From: CAYVLA01 sp964549615 [NCBI: uncultured Thermococci archaeon]
GTDB taxonomy: Archaea > CAYQAE01 > CAYVLA01
Assembly: GCA_964549615.1 (NCBI GenBank)
Contig: CAZJVP010000045.1
Coordinates: 1-41,910 of the forward strand
Direction: 5' to 3'
DNA: 41,910 nt
The notes under the pieces were generated by a model that saw only the letters and a list, made by a program, of their open reading frames with translations, was not told the origin of the DNA and ran no database searches. Of the stretch, positions 16,903-23,414 are shown piece after piece (within the stretch, counting starts at the first letter, position 1; each line of letters opens with the position of its first letter). The translations under genes and the position numbers were made by a program.

Positions 16903-18198
16903 TTGGCGGAGAAGAGACATCTCATCGTGGGGATCGATCCAGGGACCACCACGGGCATCGCTCTGCTGGGCCTTGACGGCAAGGTCCACGGGGTGTACAG
17001 CTCGCGGACCTTCACCCTTAAGGACGTGATCCATCTGATCATCGGGAATGGATATCCCGTGGTGGTGGCAACCGACGTCTTCCCCGTCCCCGAATTCGTG
17101 GAGAAGGTCAGCCGCCTTTTCGAGGCGGTCCTGCACCAACCCACACATTCCCTTACCGTTGAGGAAAAAAGAGAGATAACCAATTCCTTTGCCGAGAAGT
17201 TCTCCACCGACCTCTTCTTCAGGAACTCTCACGAGAAGGACGCCTTCGCCGCTGCCGCGAAGGCCCTCGAAAGCTACGGCGAGAAGTTCAGATGGATCGA
17301 CAGGAAACTCGACGAGATGGGCCTCAGCGAGATCTCCGAGCAGGTCAAGACGATGGTCATCATGGGAAGAAGCCTCAGCGACTCGGTTAGACAGATCCTC
17401 GAGACGAGAAGGAGGCCACCTGCGAAGAAGGCGGAGGCGGCACGACCGAAACCGCCAGGACCCGCCAAGCCCGAGGCAGTCGAATCCAAACTCAGGATGA
17501 GCCACAGGATCGAGAGCTCGATGATCAAGAACATGCAAGCCGAGATCATCGAGCTGAACACCAAGCTCAAGGAAAGAGAACTCAAGATGGAGTCCCTGAG
17601 GAACGAGCTGGAAAGGGCGCGTTCCGCCATGCTTCGCGACATCGTGAGGAGCAACGAGATCAGCTCCCGAAACCAGATGATCCTGGAACTCAAGAGAAGT
17701 CTGTCCAGGGTCGCTGCCGACAGGGACAGGCTGCGAGAGAAGCTGGAGGCGCTTTCGGGATCAAGCCTGTGGAAGCTGGCAGACAAGCTGGAGACCATAC
17801 CGATCGTGGGCGACCTCTCCAAAGACACCGTCGCGCGACTGGCTGGCGATCGTGCAAAGCGTAGCAGGTTCGTACTGGTTCGAGACCCGTCGGGGACCGG
17901 GCAATCCGTGTCGAGGACGCTTTCGGAGATGAAGGTGGAGGCGATCTTCACGGACGGCGCCATGCCCGCGCCGGCACGCGACGGACTGGAATCCATCGGC
18001 ATACCGGTGATCGCGCGCAAGAAACTGGAGATGATAGTTCTCGAGGACACCGCCCTGGCGAGCAGGGAGGCGCTCGACCGGCTTATCTCGGCGGAACGCA
18101 GGAGGCTCGCCAAGGCCGCCGTCAGCAAGGCAATGTCCGGCCTGGAAAGGTTGGTCGACGGATACAGGAAGGAGCTCGAATCGGAGAAGCCGCGCTGA
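16903..18198 (+). CDS. DUF460-family protein with RNase H-like fold and coiled coil
   Basis: This 431-residue protein is a member of the archaeal DUF460 group. It begins with HLIVGIDPGTTTGIALLGLDG, the first strand-and-Asp motif of RuvC/RNase H-like folds. DVFPVPEFVEKVSRLF and the His-Glu-Lys-Asp-Ala motif in SHEKDAFAAAAKA follow. A proline/lysine-rich linker leads to a long coiled coil (about 200-285) and a small C-terminal alpha/beta domain. Nuclease activity is inferred from the fold and has not been assigned to the family to my knowledge. The TTG start has GGGGAG about 10 nt upstream and begins 3 bp after rio2. The association with rio2 and the AK6-type gene suggests RNA processing. Confidence 0.82.
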   Translation: MAEKRHLIVGIDPGTTTGIALLGLDGKVHGVYSSRTFTLKDVIHLIIGNGYPVVVATDVFPVPEFVEKVSRLFEAVLHQPTHSLTVEEKREITNSFAEKFSTDLFFRNSHEKDAFAAAAKALESYGEKFRWIDRKLDEMGLSEISEQVKTMVIMGRSLSDSVRQILETRRRPPAKKAEAARPKPPGPAKPEAVESKLRMSHRIESSMIKNMQAEIIELNTKLKERELKMESLRNELERARSAMLRDIVRSNEISSRNQMILELKRSLSRVAADRDRLREKLEALSGSSLWKLADKLETIPIVGDLSKDTVARLAGDRAKRSRFVLVRDPSGTGQSVSRTLSEMKVEAIFTDGAMPAPARDGLESIGIPVIARKKLEMIVLEDTALASREALDRLISAERRRLAKAAVSKAMSGLERLVDGYRKELESEKPR

Positions 18199-18214
18199 GC
18201 GCACCTGCCTAGAC

Positions 18215-19719
18215 CTACTTGGCGGCTTTGCGGGCGTTCCATTCTTCGATTGGAACCCCGAGCTTGCTCTCAACCTCGGCCCTGTGGATGGTGTTGTAGC
18301 TGCAGAAGGGTACGATCCTCCCGTCAGGAATCGCGTAGTGGATGGCGCACCTCTTGACCCGTTGCAGGTCGAAATTGAAGGGATCCATGAAGTGCATCGC
18401 GCCGATCATCATCGTCTTGCTGTGGAACTCCCCCAACGAGGAGTAGGTCCCGGAACCGAGTATGCTTAGCAACAGAGACCTGACCTTGAGCTCGGGCGGC
18501 TTCTTCTCCTCGTCGACGAACCTGCCGAACGACCTTGCGATGTTGAGCAGAACACGAGACTTGGTGAGCCTCCCCGGACGGTCGCGGAGCTTGGCTGAGA
18601 CATCGGCCAAGTATCCGAGGAACCCTTCGACATCCACGAAGCGGGTTATCGGAATCTTGGTTCCGCCCGAAACGAAGACGTAGGTGGCGGCCCCGCACGC
18701 CGGATGGCAGGTGAACTCCACCTGGTGTCTCCGGCTCCAAGCAGACACGAACTCAGAGACCGGCGCCACGAAGGGAACCGGATAGAAGTCAGAAGCGCAT
18801 ATCTCCCCCTGCGTCTGCTCCTCAATCCTTTTCAGCACATCGGGGATGGTTATCCTCTGAGCCGCAAGGTCTTTCAAGTCCGTTCGCCCGGTGAAACTTT
18901 CGGGCTGGATGTTCAGAGCCCGGACCACGCCTATGTGTTTCACGCCGAAGTCGATCATGCCGCCCAGCTGATCATCGTTGACGTTCCTGACAAGGGTCGG
19001 CACCAATACGATGCCAAGATGCGCCCTCTCACAGTTCTCGATCGCCTGTATCTTCTGTGGCAGGGCATTGTAGCCTCGGGCGATGAGGTACGGTCTTTCG
19101 GTGACCCCGTCGAACTGGAGGTACACCGTCGAAAGCCCGGCTGCCTTAAGCCTCGCGGCATAGTCCGGATCCTTTGCGAGCAAAACACCGTTCGTGGCGA
19201 CCTGCACCTGGGGAAATCCGACCTCCTTGGCCATCTTCACGATCTCGGGAAAGTCCTCCCGTATAGTCGGCTCCCCGCCGGAGAACTGAACTGCAGGGCA
19301 TGGGAAGGGCCGGTTGCTTCTGAGGTTGAGCAACATCTGCCTGATCTCCTCGATGCTGGGCTCGAGCACGTGGCCGGACTCGGCAGCGTTGGCGAAACAG
19401 ATCGGGCATCTCAGATTACATCTATTCGTGATGTCTATGTTCGCCAACACCGTTGGGGTCTCATGGCTCGGGCAAAGACCGCAATCATACGGACATCCCC
19501 TCTTCGTCTCGGTCCTGGGATTCTCAAGTCGCGGGCCGGACCGCTCGTAGCGCATGAACTTGTTGTACAGCTCGTCGCTCGACCAATAAACATCCTCGAA
19601 CTGACCGTGGTCCCGGCACGACTTCCGGATAAGCAGCCGGCCGTTTTCCGCAACGACCTGGGCATCTATGACTCTCAGGCATGTCGGGCAAAGGCTCTTT
19701 GTCGGGGTCGTCGGATCAC
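18215..19719 (-). CDS. tes: Tetraether lipid synthase (radical SAM Tes), start codon problematic
   Basis: Tes couples two archaeol chains into tetraether (GDGT) lipids. Present are the radical-SAM motif CNLRCPIC, GCPYDCGLC just before it, FSGGEPTIR, and cysteines near the C-terminus (CHPACG, PFCSYN). The first in-frame start is ATG 19555 (446 residues), but the frame stays open for 56 more codons. Those encode the known Tes N-terminus: SLCPTCLRVIDAQ, CRDHGQFEDVYWSSDELY. None of them is ATG, GTG or TTG, and the stop preceding them (19724-19726) is the dacZ stop itself. A GTG at 19719 lies one frame off and would join if the four-C run at 19704-19707 (minus strand) had five. The range given assumes that. 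Full length would be about 500 residues, as in the family. Confidence 0.88.
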
Positions 19720-19723
19720 CCGT

Positions 19724-20551
19724 TCAAGCATACGATCTTGGATCTAGCCCCCGAATCAGCCTACCATCCTTGAAAACTCTCACGATTCCGCCGCTCTTGG
19801 ACACCGTTATGCCAACCGAGGAGGTTATCTTGGTCATCCCCGCCACCGCGGCGTGTCTCGCCCCCAGCCCCGGCGGTATGTCCACCTCGCTTGCGTCGAC
19901 ATCGAGGTACCTCCCGGCGCATTCGATGACACCCTTGTCCGAGATCACGAAGGCCCCGTCCAGTAAGGAAAAGCTCTTGATGACCTCCTTTATCGAGGGA
20001 TTCAGGACGTTCCGGCTGGCCCTTGGGTGGCCCTTGAACGGATTCAGGATCATCTGGTGCGAGTTCCTCAGAACCCCCTTGGAATCGCCAACGATGAACG
20101 CCGTCCCAATGGGCAATCCCTCCTTGCCCTCCCTGCCAAGCTCAACGGCGATCCTCAGAACCGTCTCAAGCACCTCCATCCCCACCTCCTTGAGGAACGC
20201 AAGTTCCTCCTTCAGGGACTCCTCCACCGGTATGATGTAGATCGTGTCCAGTGCCGAGAATCTCTTGGACACGCAGACGACCGTGTCCCCGACATTGACC
20301 AGCTTCTTGTCGAGGCACTTCATCACGGCGTACTTCGTGGGGCTGGTTGGAGTGATCTCGGGCACGTAGAGCCGCATCGGCTCGTCGACCATTTCTAGGA
20401 GCGAATGCTTGGACGATGCGATGATGCTCCCGTCAATTCCTCTTTCCATGAGCGTCCGTGTGAGCGGCTCGCTATCAACGAAGTAGACCGTCCTCGTGGC
20501 CCTTACCAGGTTTCCAACTTCCCGAGAAACCTGCAGAAGATCGACGTTCAA
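19724..20551 (-). CDS. dacZ: Diadenylate cyclase DacZ (c-di-AMP synthase)
   Basis: DacZ makes c-di-AMP, the second messenger that in archaea is tied to osmotic and potassium homeostasis. The C-terminal third of this 275-residue protein is a DisA_N-type catalytic domain. DGAFVISDKGVIECAG supplies the DGA motif and GLGARHAAVAGMT the RH-A motif, followed by SVGITVSKSGGIVRVF. The N-terminal part has the regulatory fold seen in archaeal DacZ. The start is TTG at 20551. A TATA-like TTTTTAAGCTT lies about 45 bp upstream. Its stop codon is in frame with tes and only a few bases before it, so the two are co-transcribed. Confidence 0.9.
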   Translation of the reverse strand: MNVDLLQVSREVGNLVRATRTVYFVDSEPLTRTLMERGIDGSIIASSKHSLLEMVDEPMRLYVPEITPTSPTKYAVMKCLDKKLVNVGDTVVCVSKRFSALDTIYIIPVEESLKEELAFLKEVGMEVLETVLRIAVELGREGKEGLPIGTAFIVGDSKGVLRNSHQMILNPFKGHPRASRNVLNPSIKEVIKSFSLLDGAFVISDKGVIECAGRYLDVDASEVDIPPGLGARHAAVAGMTKITSSVGITVSKSGGIVRVFKDGRLIRGLDPRSYA

Positions 20552-20769
20552 GGCGTATCCCAGACGGCCGGCCCTCCAAGACTCACTTCAAAGCTTAAAA
20601 ATGTAGCCCGGGATGGGTGGGCGTGGCCTTGGCCCTATTGCAGAAAAATGGGGCATCCCGAGTGCTCTCTGGCCCGATGCGGCGTAGCCCAGCCTTCTTG
20701 GCCTCCCTCGACGGTACATCTTTGAAAACATTTTTCATGAGCCCGGCGTCGGGCCGCTTCGGTCTAGCC

Positions 20770-20931
20770 ATGGTGACATGTTCCTCCTGCAGGAAGGAGA
20801 TACCCCCTAAGGTCAGGTACGTGATGTTCACCTGTCCGAAATGCAGCCAAGTAACCCTCTATCGCTGCCCCAGGTGCAGGAGAACTAGCAACCGGTACAT
20901 CTGCCCCGGGTGCGGGTTCACCGGGCCCTAG
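20770..20931 (+). CDS. Small two-zinc-ribbon protein (HVO_2753-like)
   Basis: This is a 53-residue protein with eight cysteines in four CxxC pairs: CSSC, CPKC, CPRC and CPGC. The spacing and the ending NRYICPGCGFTGP match the small archaeal zinc-finger family that includes HVO_2753 of Haloferax, which has two zinc sites and is encoded beside aEF-1B. The ATG 20770 starts directly at the homologous region. An in-frame ATG at 20737 would add 11 non-conserved residues. The frame is open further upstream but without family similarity. The aEF-1B gene follows 12 bp later. Function is unknown; a role near translation is inferred from the conserved neighbour. Confidence 0.85.
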   Translation: MVTCSSCRKEIPPKVRYVMFTCPKCSQVTLYRCPRCRRTSNRYICPGCGFTGP

Positions 20932-20943
20932 TAGGTCCTCACA

Positions 20944-21216
20944 ATGGCCAAGCTGAATGTGTTCGCCCAACTGAAAGTGCTGCCCAAGGACATAGACGTT
21001 GACCTTAACGATTTGATGAAACGGATAACTGAGGCTCTGCCCGACGACGCGCAGGTCGAGTCCTACCGGGAGGAGGACATCGCATATGGCCTGAAGGCCC
21101 TCATCATCAACGTCCTTCTCGAGGACAAGGCGGGCGGGACGACCGGCGTCGAAGAATCCATCCTCGCCCAAGACGGCGTCGAAACGGTCGAAGTTGTGGG
21201 CGTCACACGACTCTAG
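20944..21216 (+). CDS. Translation elongation factor aEF-1B (nucleotide exchange)
   Basis: aEF-1B catalyses GDP/GTP exchange on elongation factor 1A. The 90-residue protein matches the compact archaeal form. LNVFAQLKVLPKDIDVDLNDL is at the N-terminus, then VESYREEDIAYGLKALIINVLLED and the ending ILAQDGVETVEVVGVTRL, the terminal beta strand that contacts EF-1A in the family. The ATG follows the zinc-ribbon gene by 12 bp with AGG-type Shine-Dalgarno bases. The pair zinc ribbon-aEF-1B is conserved in other archaea. Confidence 0.95.
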   Translation: MAKLNVFAQLKVLPKDIDVDLNDLMKRITEALPDDAQVESYREEDIAYGLKALIINVLLEDKAGGTTGVEESILAQDGVETVEVVGVTRL

Positions 21217-21221
21217 CCGGC

Positions 21222-21356
21222 CTAGCCCGTCCGGATCTGCTCCAACTTCCTCTTCTTCCTAGCCTCCCTGTAGCACTGTCGACAAAGATCCCTGCCCCTG
21301 GAGCGCTTCACCTGGCCCTTGGACCCGCACTCATCGCAAGTTCCTTCTTTCCACAT
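21222..21356 (-). CDS. 44-residue zinc-finger protein, S14-like knuckle
   Basis: This small gene has an ATG at 21354-21356 and a TAG at 21222-21224. The product has two cysteine pairs, CDECGSKGQVKRSRG and LCRQCYREARKKRK, and is strongly basic. The second half resembles the zinc knuckle of ribosomal protein uS14 (LCRQCxRE), but the protein is shorter and lacks the rest of S14. A strong Shine-Dalgarno sequence (GAGGTGA, 5 nt before the ATG) supports translation. It lies 22 bp behind the GGPP synthase gene in the same orientation and is convergent with aEF-1B with a 5-bp gap. The role is unknown; nucleic-acid or ribosome binding is inferred from charge and the knuckle. Confidence 0.75.
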   Translation of the reverse strand: MWKEGTCDECGSKGQVKRSRGRDLCRQCYREARKKRKLEQIRTG

Positions 21357-21363
21357 ATGCTCA

Positions 21364-21378
21364 CCTCGAAAGCCGAGG
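21364..21378 (-). promoter_or_regulatory. Hairpin pairing the Shine-Dalgarno sequence of the 44-residue gene
   Basis: On the minus strand CCTCG-gcttt-CGAGG forms a perfect 5-bp stem with a 5-nt loop directly between the GGPP synthase stop codon and the small gene. The 3' arm contains the first bases of the ribosome-binding site GAGGTGA. Ribosomes finishing the upstream gene could open it, coupling translation of the two. Confidence 0.45.
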
Positions 21379-22380
21379 CTAGAAATCTCTTCTCACGAGG
21401 AAATCGGTCAGCTCCTCTAGGCGATCCCGGTGTGCGGACTTTGGAAGACAAAGCAGCTTGCTTCTAGCTTCCGAGAGCATCTCCTCAGCCACCCTTCGAG
21501 CGTAATCTATCGACCCGTGCTCCTTCATGAGATCCACCACGTACCGGCAATCCCGGCGCGTCGTAAGCCGCCGGGGCTTGGCCAGGATCGACTTCACCCT
21601 CGCTCTCTCTCCCCTGGACAGCTGCCCAAGCAAGTGAATCACCATCAGGGTCTTCTTCCCCTCGCGGATGTCCCCCCAGATCTCCTTCTTGTACTTGCCG
21701 TACTCGCCAACGAGGTTCAAGACATCGTCGGTGATCTGGAAAGCTGGCCCTATCAGCTTGCCATATTCCGCCATGCGTTGTACGGTGGACTCGTCTGCCC
21801 CTGCAAGGTACGCGCCGCCGGCCGCCGCGGTTGACACCAGTATTCCCGTCTTACGCCATACCATCTCCATATATTCCGCTTCGGTCACGTCCCAGCGATC
21901 GCGGAACTCCATCTCCATGGCCTGGCCCTCGGAGAGCAGAATCATAGCCCGGCATAGCAGTCGAAGGGATCGAAGAGTCATCGCTGCCGAGAATCCCTTC
22001 TCCTCTAGGTTCGCAACGCACTCGTACGCCTTGTTGAGAAGGTTATCTCCGATATTTATCGCACTTGGGACGCCGTAGAGGACCCAGAGGGTTGGCTTTC
22101 CACGCCTAGACCTGTCCCCGTCCTCGATGTCATCGTGTATGAGGCTGAAGTTGTGTACGAGCTCCATCCCAGCCGCGAAGGGCAACACCCTTTCGGCACT
22201 TCCCCCCAGAGCCTCATGCACGAGAATGCAGAGAACTGGGCGCCAACGTTTCCCTCCCTCCTCAATGAAACGCCATTGCGCATCGTAGAGGTTCCGGATG
22301 GGGGAGTCTTTCGGAATCACGCGAGCGATCTCTGCGTCTATCATCGCTCTATGGCTTTCCAGGAAATCCGAAAACATCAT
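21379..22380 (-). CDS. Short-chain polyprenyl diphosphate synthase, probably GGPP synthase
   Basis: This enzyme condenses isopentenyl diphosphate with allylic diphosphates. The 333-residue protein has GGKRWRPVL, the first Asp-rich motif DDIED (83-87) in NFSLIHDDIEDGDRSRRG, and the second motif QITDDVLN. The residue five before the first motif is Phe78; an aromatic there is known to stop elongation at C20 in archaeal GGPP synthases. The second motif ends DDVLN rather than DDxxD, a variation seen in other archaeal enzymes. The ATG ATG start follows carS by 10 bp with AGGTG upstream. GGPP feeds the ether-lipid genes, including CarS directly upstream, Tes and geranylgeranyl reductase. Confidence 0.92.
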   Translation of the reverse strand: MMFSDFLESHRAMIDAEIARVIPKDSPIRNLYDAQWRFIEEGGKRWRPVLCILVHEALGGSAERVLPFAAGMELVHNFSLIHDDIEDGDRSRRGKPTLWVLYGVPSAINIGDNLLNKAYECVANLEEKGFSAAMTLRSLRLLCRAMILLSEGQAMEMEFRDRWDVTEAEYMEMVWRKTGILVSTAAAGGAYLAGADESTVQRMAEYGKLIGPAFQITDDVLNLVGEYGKYKKEIWGDIREGKKTLMVIHLLGQLSRGERARVKSILAKPRRLTTRRDCRYVVDLMKEHGSIDYARRVAEEMLSEARSKLLCLPKSAHRDRLEELTDFLVRRDF

Positions 22381-22390
22381 GGGCCGACAC

Positions 22391-22903
22391 CTAGTACCAG
22401 ACGCTCTTCATCCCAAGTAGATATGCCGCAACATTGGTCCCCAGATGGATTGCGGGAGTCAACAGCAGGAGGATTGCCACCGTGACGGCCTGGATCGGCA
22501 CCAACGCGGCAGCGAACAAGAGCGCGACGACGAGGAATCCGAGCTGGTCCAACAGGATGGCGGGCTGACCGCGCGGGATGCCCAGCCTCCGTTTGGTGAA
22601 GCTTCCGACGGAATCGCCCACCATCGCTCCGGCGCCCAACGCCAGTCCGAGGAGAAGACCTGCCTTCGCTTCTGCCCTCATTGCTCCCTGGATCAGGCCG
22701 ACGGTGGCCCCAACGGCGATGCCTCCAGCTGTGCCTCTGACCGTGACGCCGTCTCCGAGAATCCTGCGCCCGTCTACGAAATTCCTTCCCCCGTCGACCG
22801 CACGACCCCCGCCCACCACCAAGGCGCCAGCGTTCGCCATGTAAGCCGGCAGGATGAACCAGAGCGCGGAAAATACCTGTGAGAGCGCCGATTCGCCAGA
22901 CAT
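22391..22903 (-). CDS. carS: CDP-archaeol synthase CarS
   Basis: CarS transfers CTP onto unsaturated archaetidic acid to form CDP-archaeol, the branch point for polar head groups. The 170-residue protein has about five membrane segments. The conserved cytoplasmic motifs are GRRILGDGVTVRGT and GDSVGSFTKRRLGIPRGQP followed by LLDQLGF, all diagnostic of the CarS (former DUF46) family. The ATG at 22903 has GAGG about 11 nt upstream inside a small hairpin. It is the first gene of the carS-GGPP synthase-zinc finger operon and is divergent from rpo6. Confidence 0.96.
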   Translation of the reverse strand: MSGESALSQVFSALWFILPAYMANAGALVVGGGRAVDGGRNFVDGRRILGDGVTVRGTAGGIAVGATVGLIQGAMRAEAKAGLLLGLALGAGAMVGDSVGSFTKRRLGIPRGQPAILLDQLGFLVVALLFAAALVPIQAVTVAILLLLTPAIHLGTNVAAYLLGMKSVWY

Positions 22904-22912
22904 GACAGATTC

Positions 22913-22927
22913 GGCCTCTAAAAGGCC
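22913..22927 (-). promoter_or_regulatory. Hairpin covering the GAGG of the carS leader
   Basis: The minus strand reads GGCCT-tttag-AGGCC, a perfect 5-bp stem with a 5-nt loop. The Shine-Dalgarno bases GAGG overlap the loop edge and 3' arm. The carS ATG is 9 nt further on. Confidence 0.4.
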
Positions 22928-22940
22928 AAGTGCGTTTAGA

Positions 22941-22950
22941 AAATATATTT
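22941..22950. promoter_or_regulatory. Palindromic TATA region between carS and rpo6
   Basis: AAATATATTT is a perfect palindrome and continues into TTTAAATT. It is centred about 42 bp from the carS ATG and 60 bp from the rpo6 TTG, allowing leaders of about 16 and 34 nt respectively, both long enough for the ribosome-binding sites seen. A second A/T stretch (ATAAAAATTT, 22971-22980) is an alternative rpo6 TATA. Confidence 0.55.
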
Positions 22951-22985
22951 AAATTGCTTAAAGGACGCCCATAAAAATTTCTCTT

Positions 22986-22998
22986 CCCTCAGTGAGGG
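22986..22998 (+). promoter_or_regulatory. Small hairpin pairing the rpo6 Shine-Dalgarno sequence
   Basis: CCCTC-agt-GAGGG is a perfect 5-bp stem with a 3-nt loop. GAGGGTG is the ribosome-binding site of rpo6 and the TTG begins 4 nt after it. Confidence 0.4.
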
Positions 22999-23004
22999 TG
23001 CTCT

Positions 23005-23208
23005 TTGACTTACACCAAGTACGAGAAAGCAAGGATCATAGGTGCGAGGGCCCTCCAGATAGCGATGGGGGCGCCGGTCCTCATCGATGTCCCGGAAAAC
23101 ATCTCGGACCCAATCGACGTGGCGCTTCTCGAACTCGAGAGGAAGGCCATGCCGCTGACCGTCATCCGGGAGAAGAGACAAAGGGTTCCGTTTCCAAGGG
23201 GGGTCTAG
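23005..23208 (+). CDS. rpo6: RNA polymerase subunit Rpo6 (RpoK)
   Basis: Rpo6 is the omega/Rpb6 homologue that stabilises assembly of the archaeal RNA polymerase. The 67-residue protein has the diagnostic TKYEKARIIGARALQIAMGAPVLI, followed by DPIDVALLELERKAMPLTV. The start is a TTG preceded by GAGGGTG. It is the first gene of a tight plus-strand operon: the rps17e TTG comes immediately after its stop codon. Confidence 0.96.
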   Translation: MTYTKYEKARIIGARALQIAMGAPVLIDVPENISDPIDVALLELERKAMPLTVIREKRQRVPFPRGV

Positions 23209-23409
23209 TTGGGCCGAGTCAAGCCCACCTACATCAAGAGGACGGGCGACTACATTCTCCAGGCGTACCCCAACCTTGTCTCAACAAACTTCGAGCAGAA
23301 CAAGAGGCTCCTCACCGAGGTGTTCAAGATATCCAAGAACTACAGAAACAGGCTCGCAGGTTACATAACTAGGGGAAGGCGCAGACAGGTGGGCGGCCCG
23401 CAGACCTGA
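23209..23409 (+). CDS. rps17e: Ribosomal protein eS17 (S17e)
   Basis: This is a 66-residue small-subunit protein found only in archaea and eukaryotes. The pattern GRVKPTYIKRTGDYIL, NLVSTNFEQNKRLLTEV and NYRNRLAGYITR matches eS17 from end to end, and the tail is basic. The TTG start directly abuts the rpo6 stop codon. A G-rich stretch (AAGGGGGG) at the end of rpo6 can serve as ribosome-binding site. Confidence 0.93.
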   Translation: MGRVKPTYIKRTGDYILQAYPNLVSTNFEQNKRLLTEVFKISKNYRNRLAGYITRGRRRQVGGPQT

Positions 23410-23414
23410 TCCGT

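Noticed and set aside
17274-18242. 322-codon open frame on the minus strand, Ser/Leu-rich
   Set aside because: Antisense to the charged coiled coil of the DUF460 gene; composition is what the reverse complement of Glu/Arg/Lys-rich codons gives.
19724-19726. Selenocysteine or readthrough at the dacZ TGA
   Set aside because: No SECIS-like structure was seen, and both DacZ and Tes are complete proteins on their own; a homopolymer error is simpler.
18704-19747. 347-codon open frame on the plus strand
   Set aside because: Opposite tes; no similarity, and tes has all its motifs.
20617-20769. Upstream extension of the zinc-ribbon gene to 104 codons
   Set aside because: The added residues show no similarity or conserved pattern, while the family's start matches ATG 20770.
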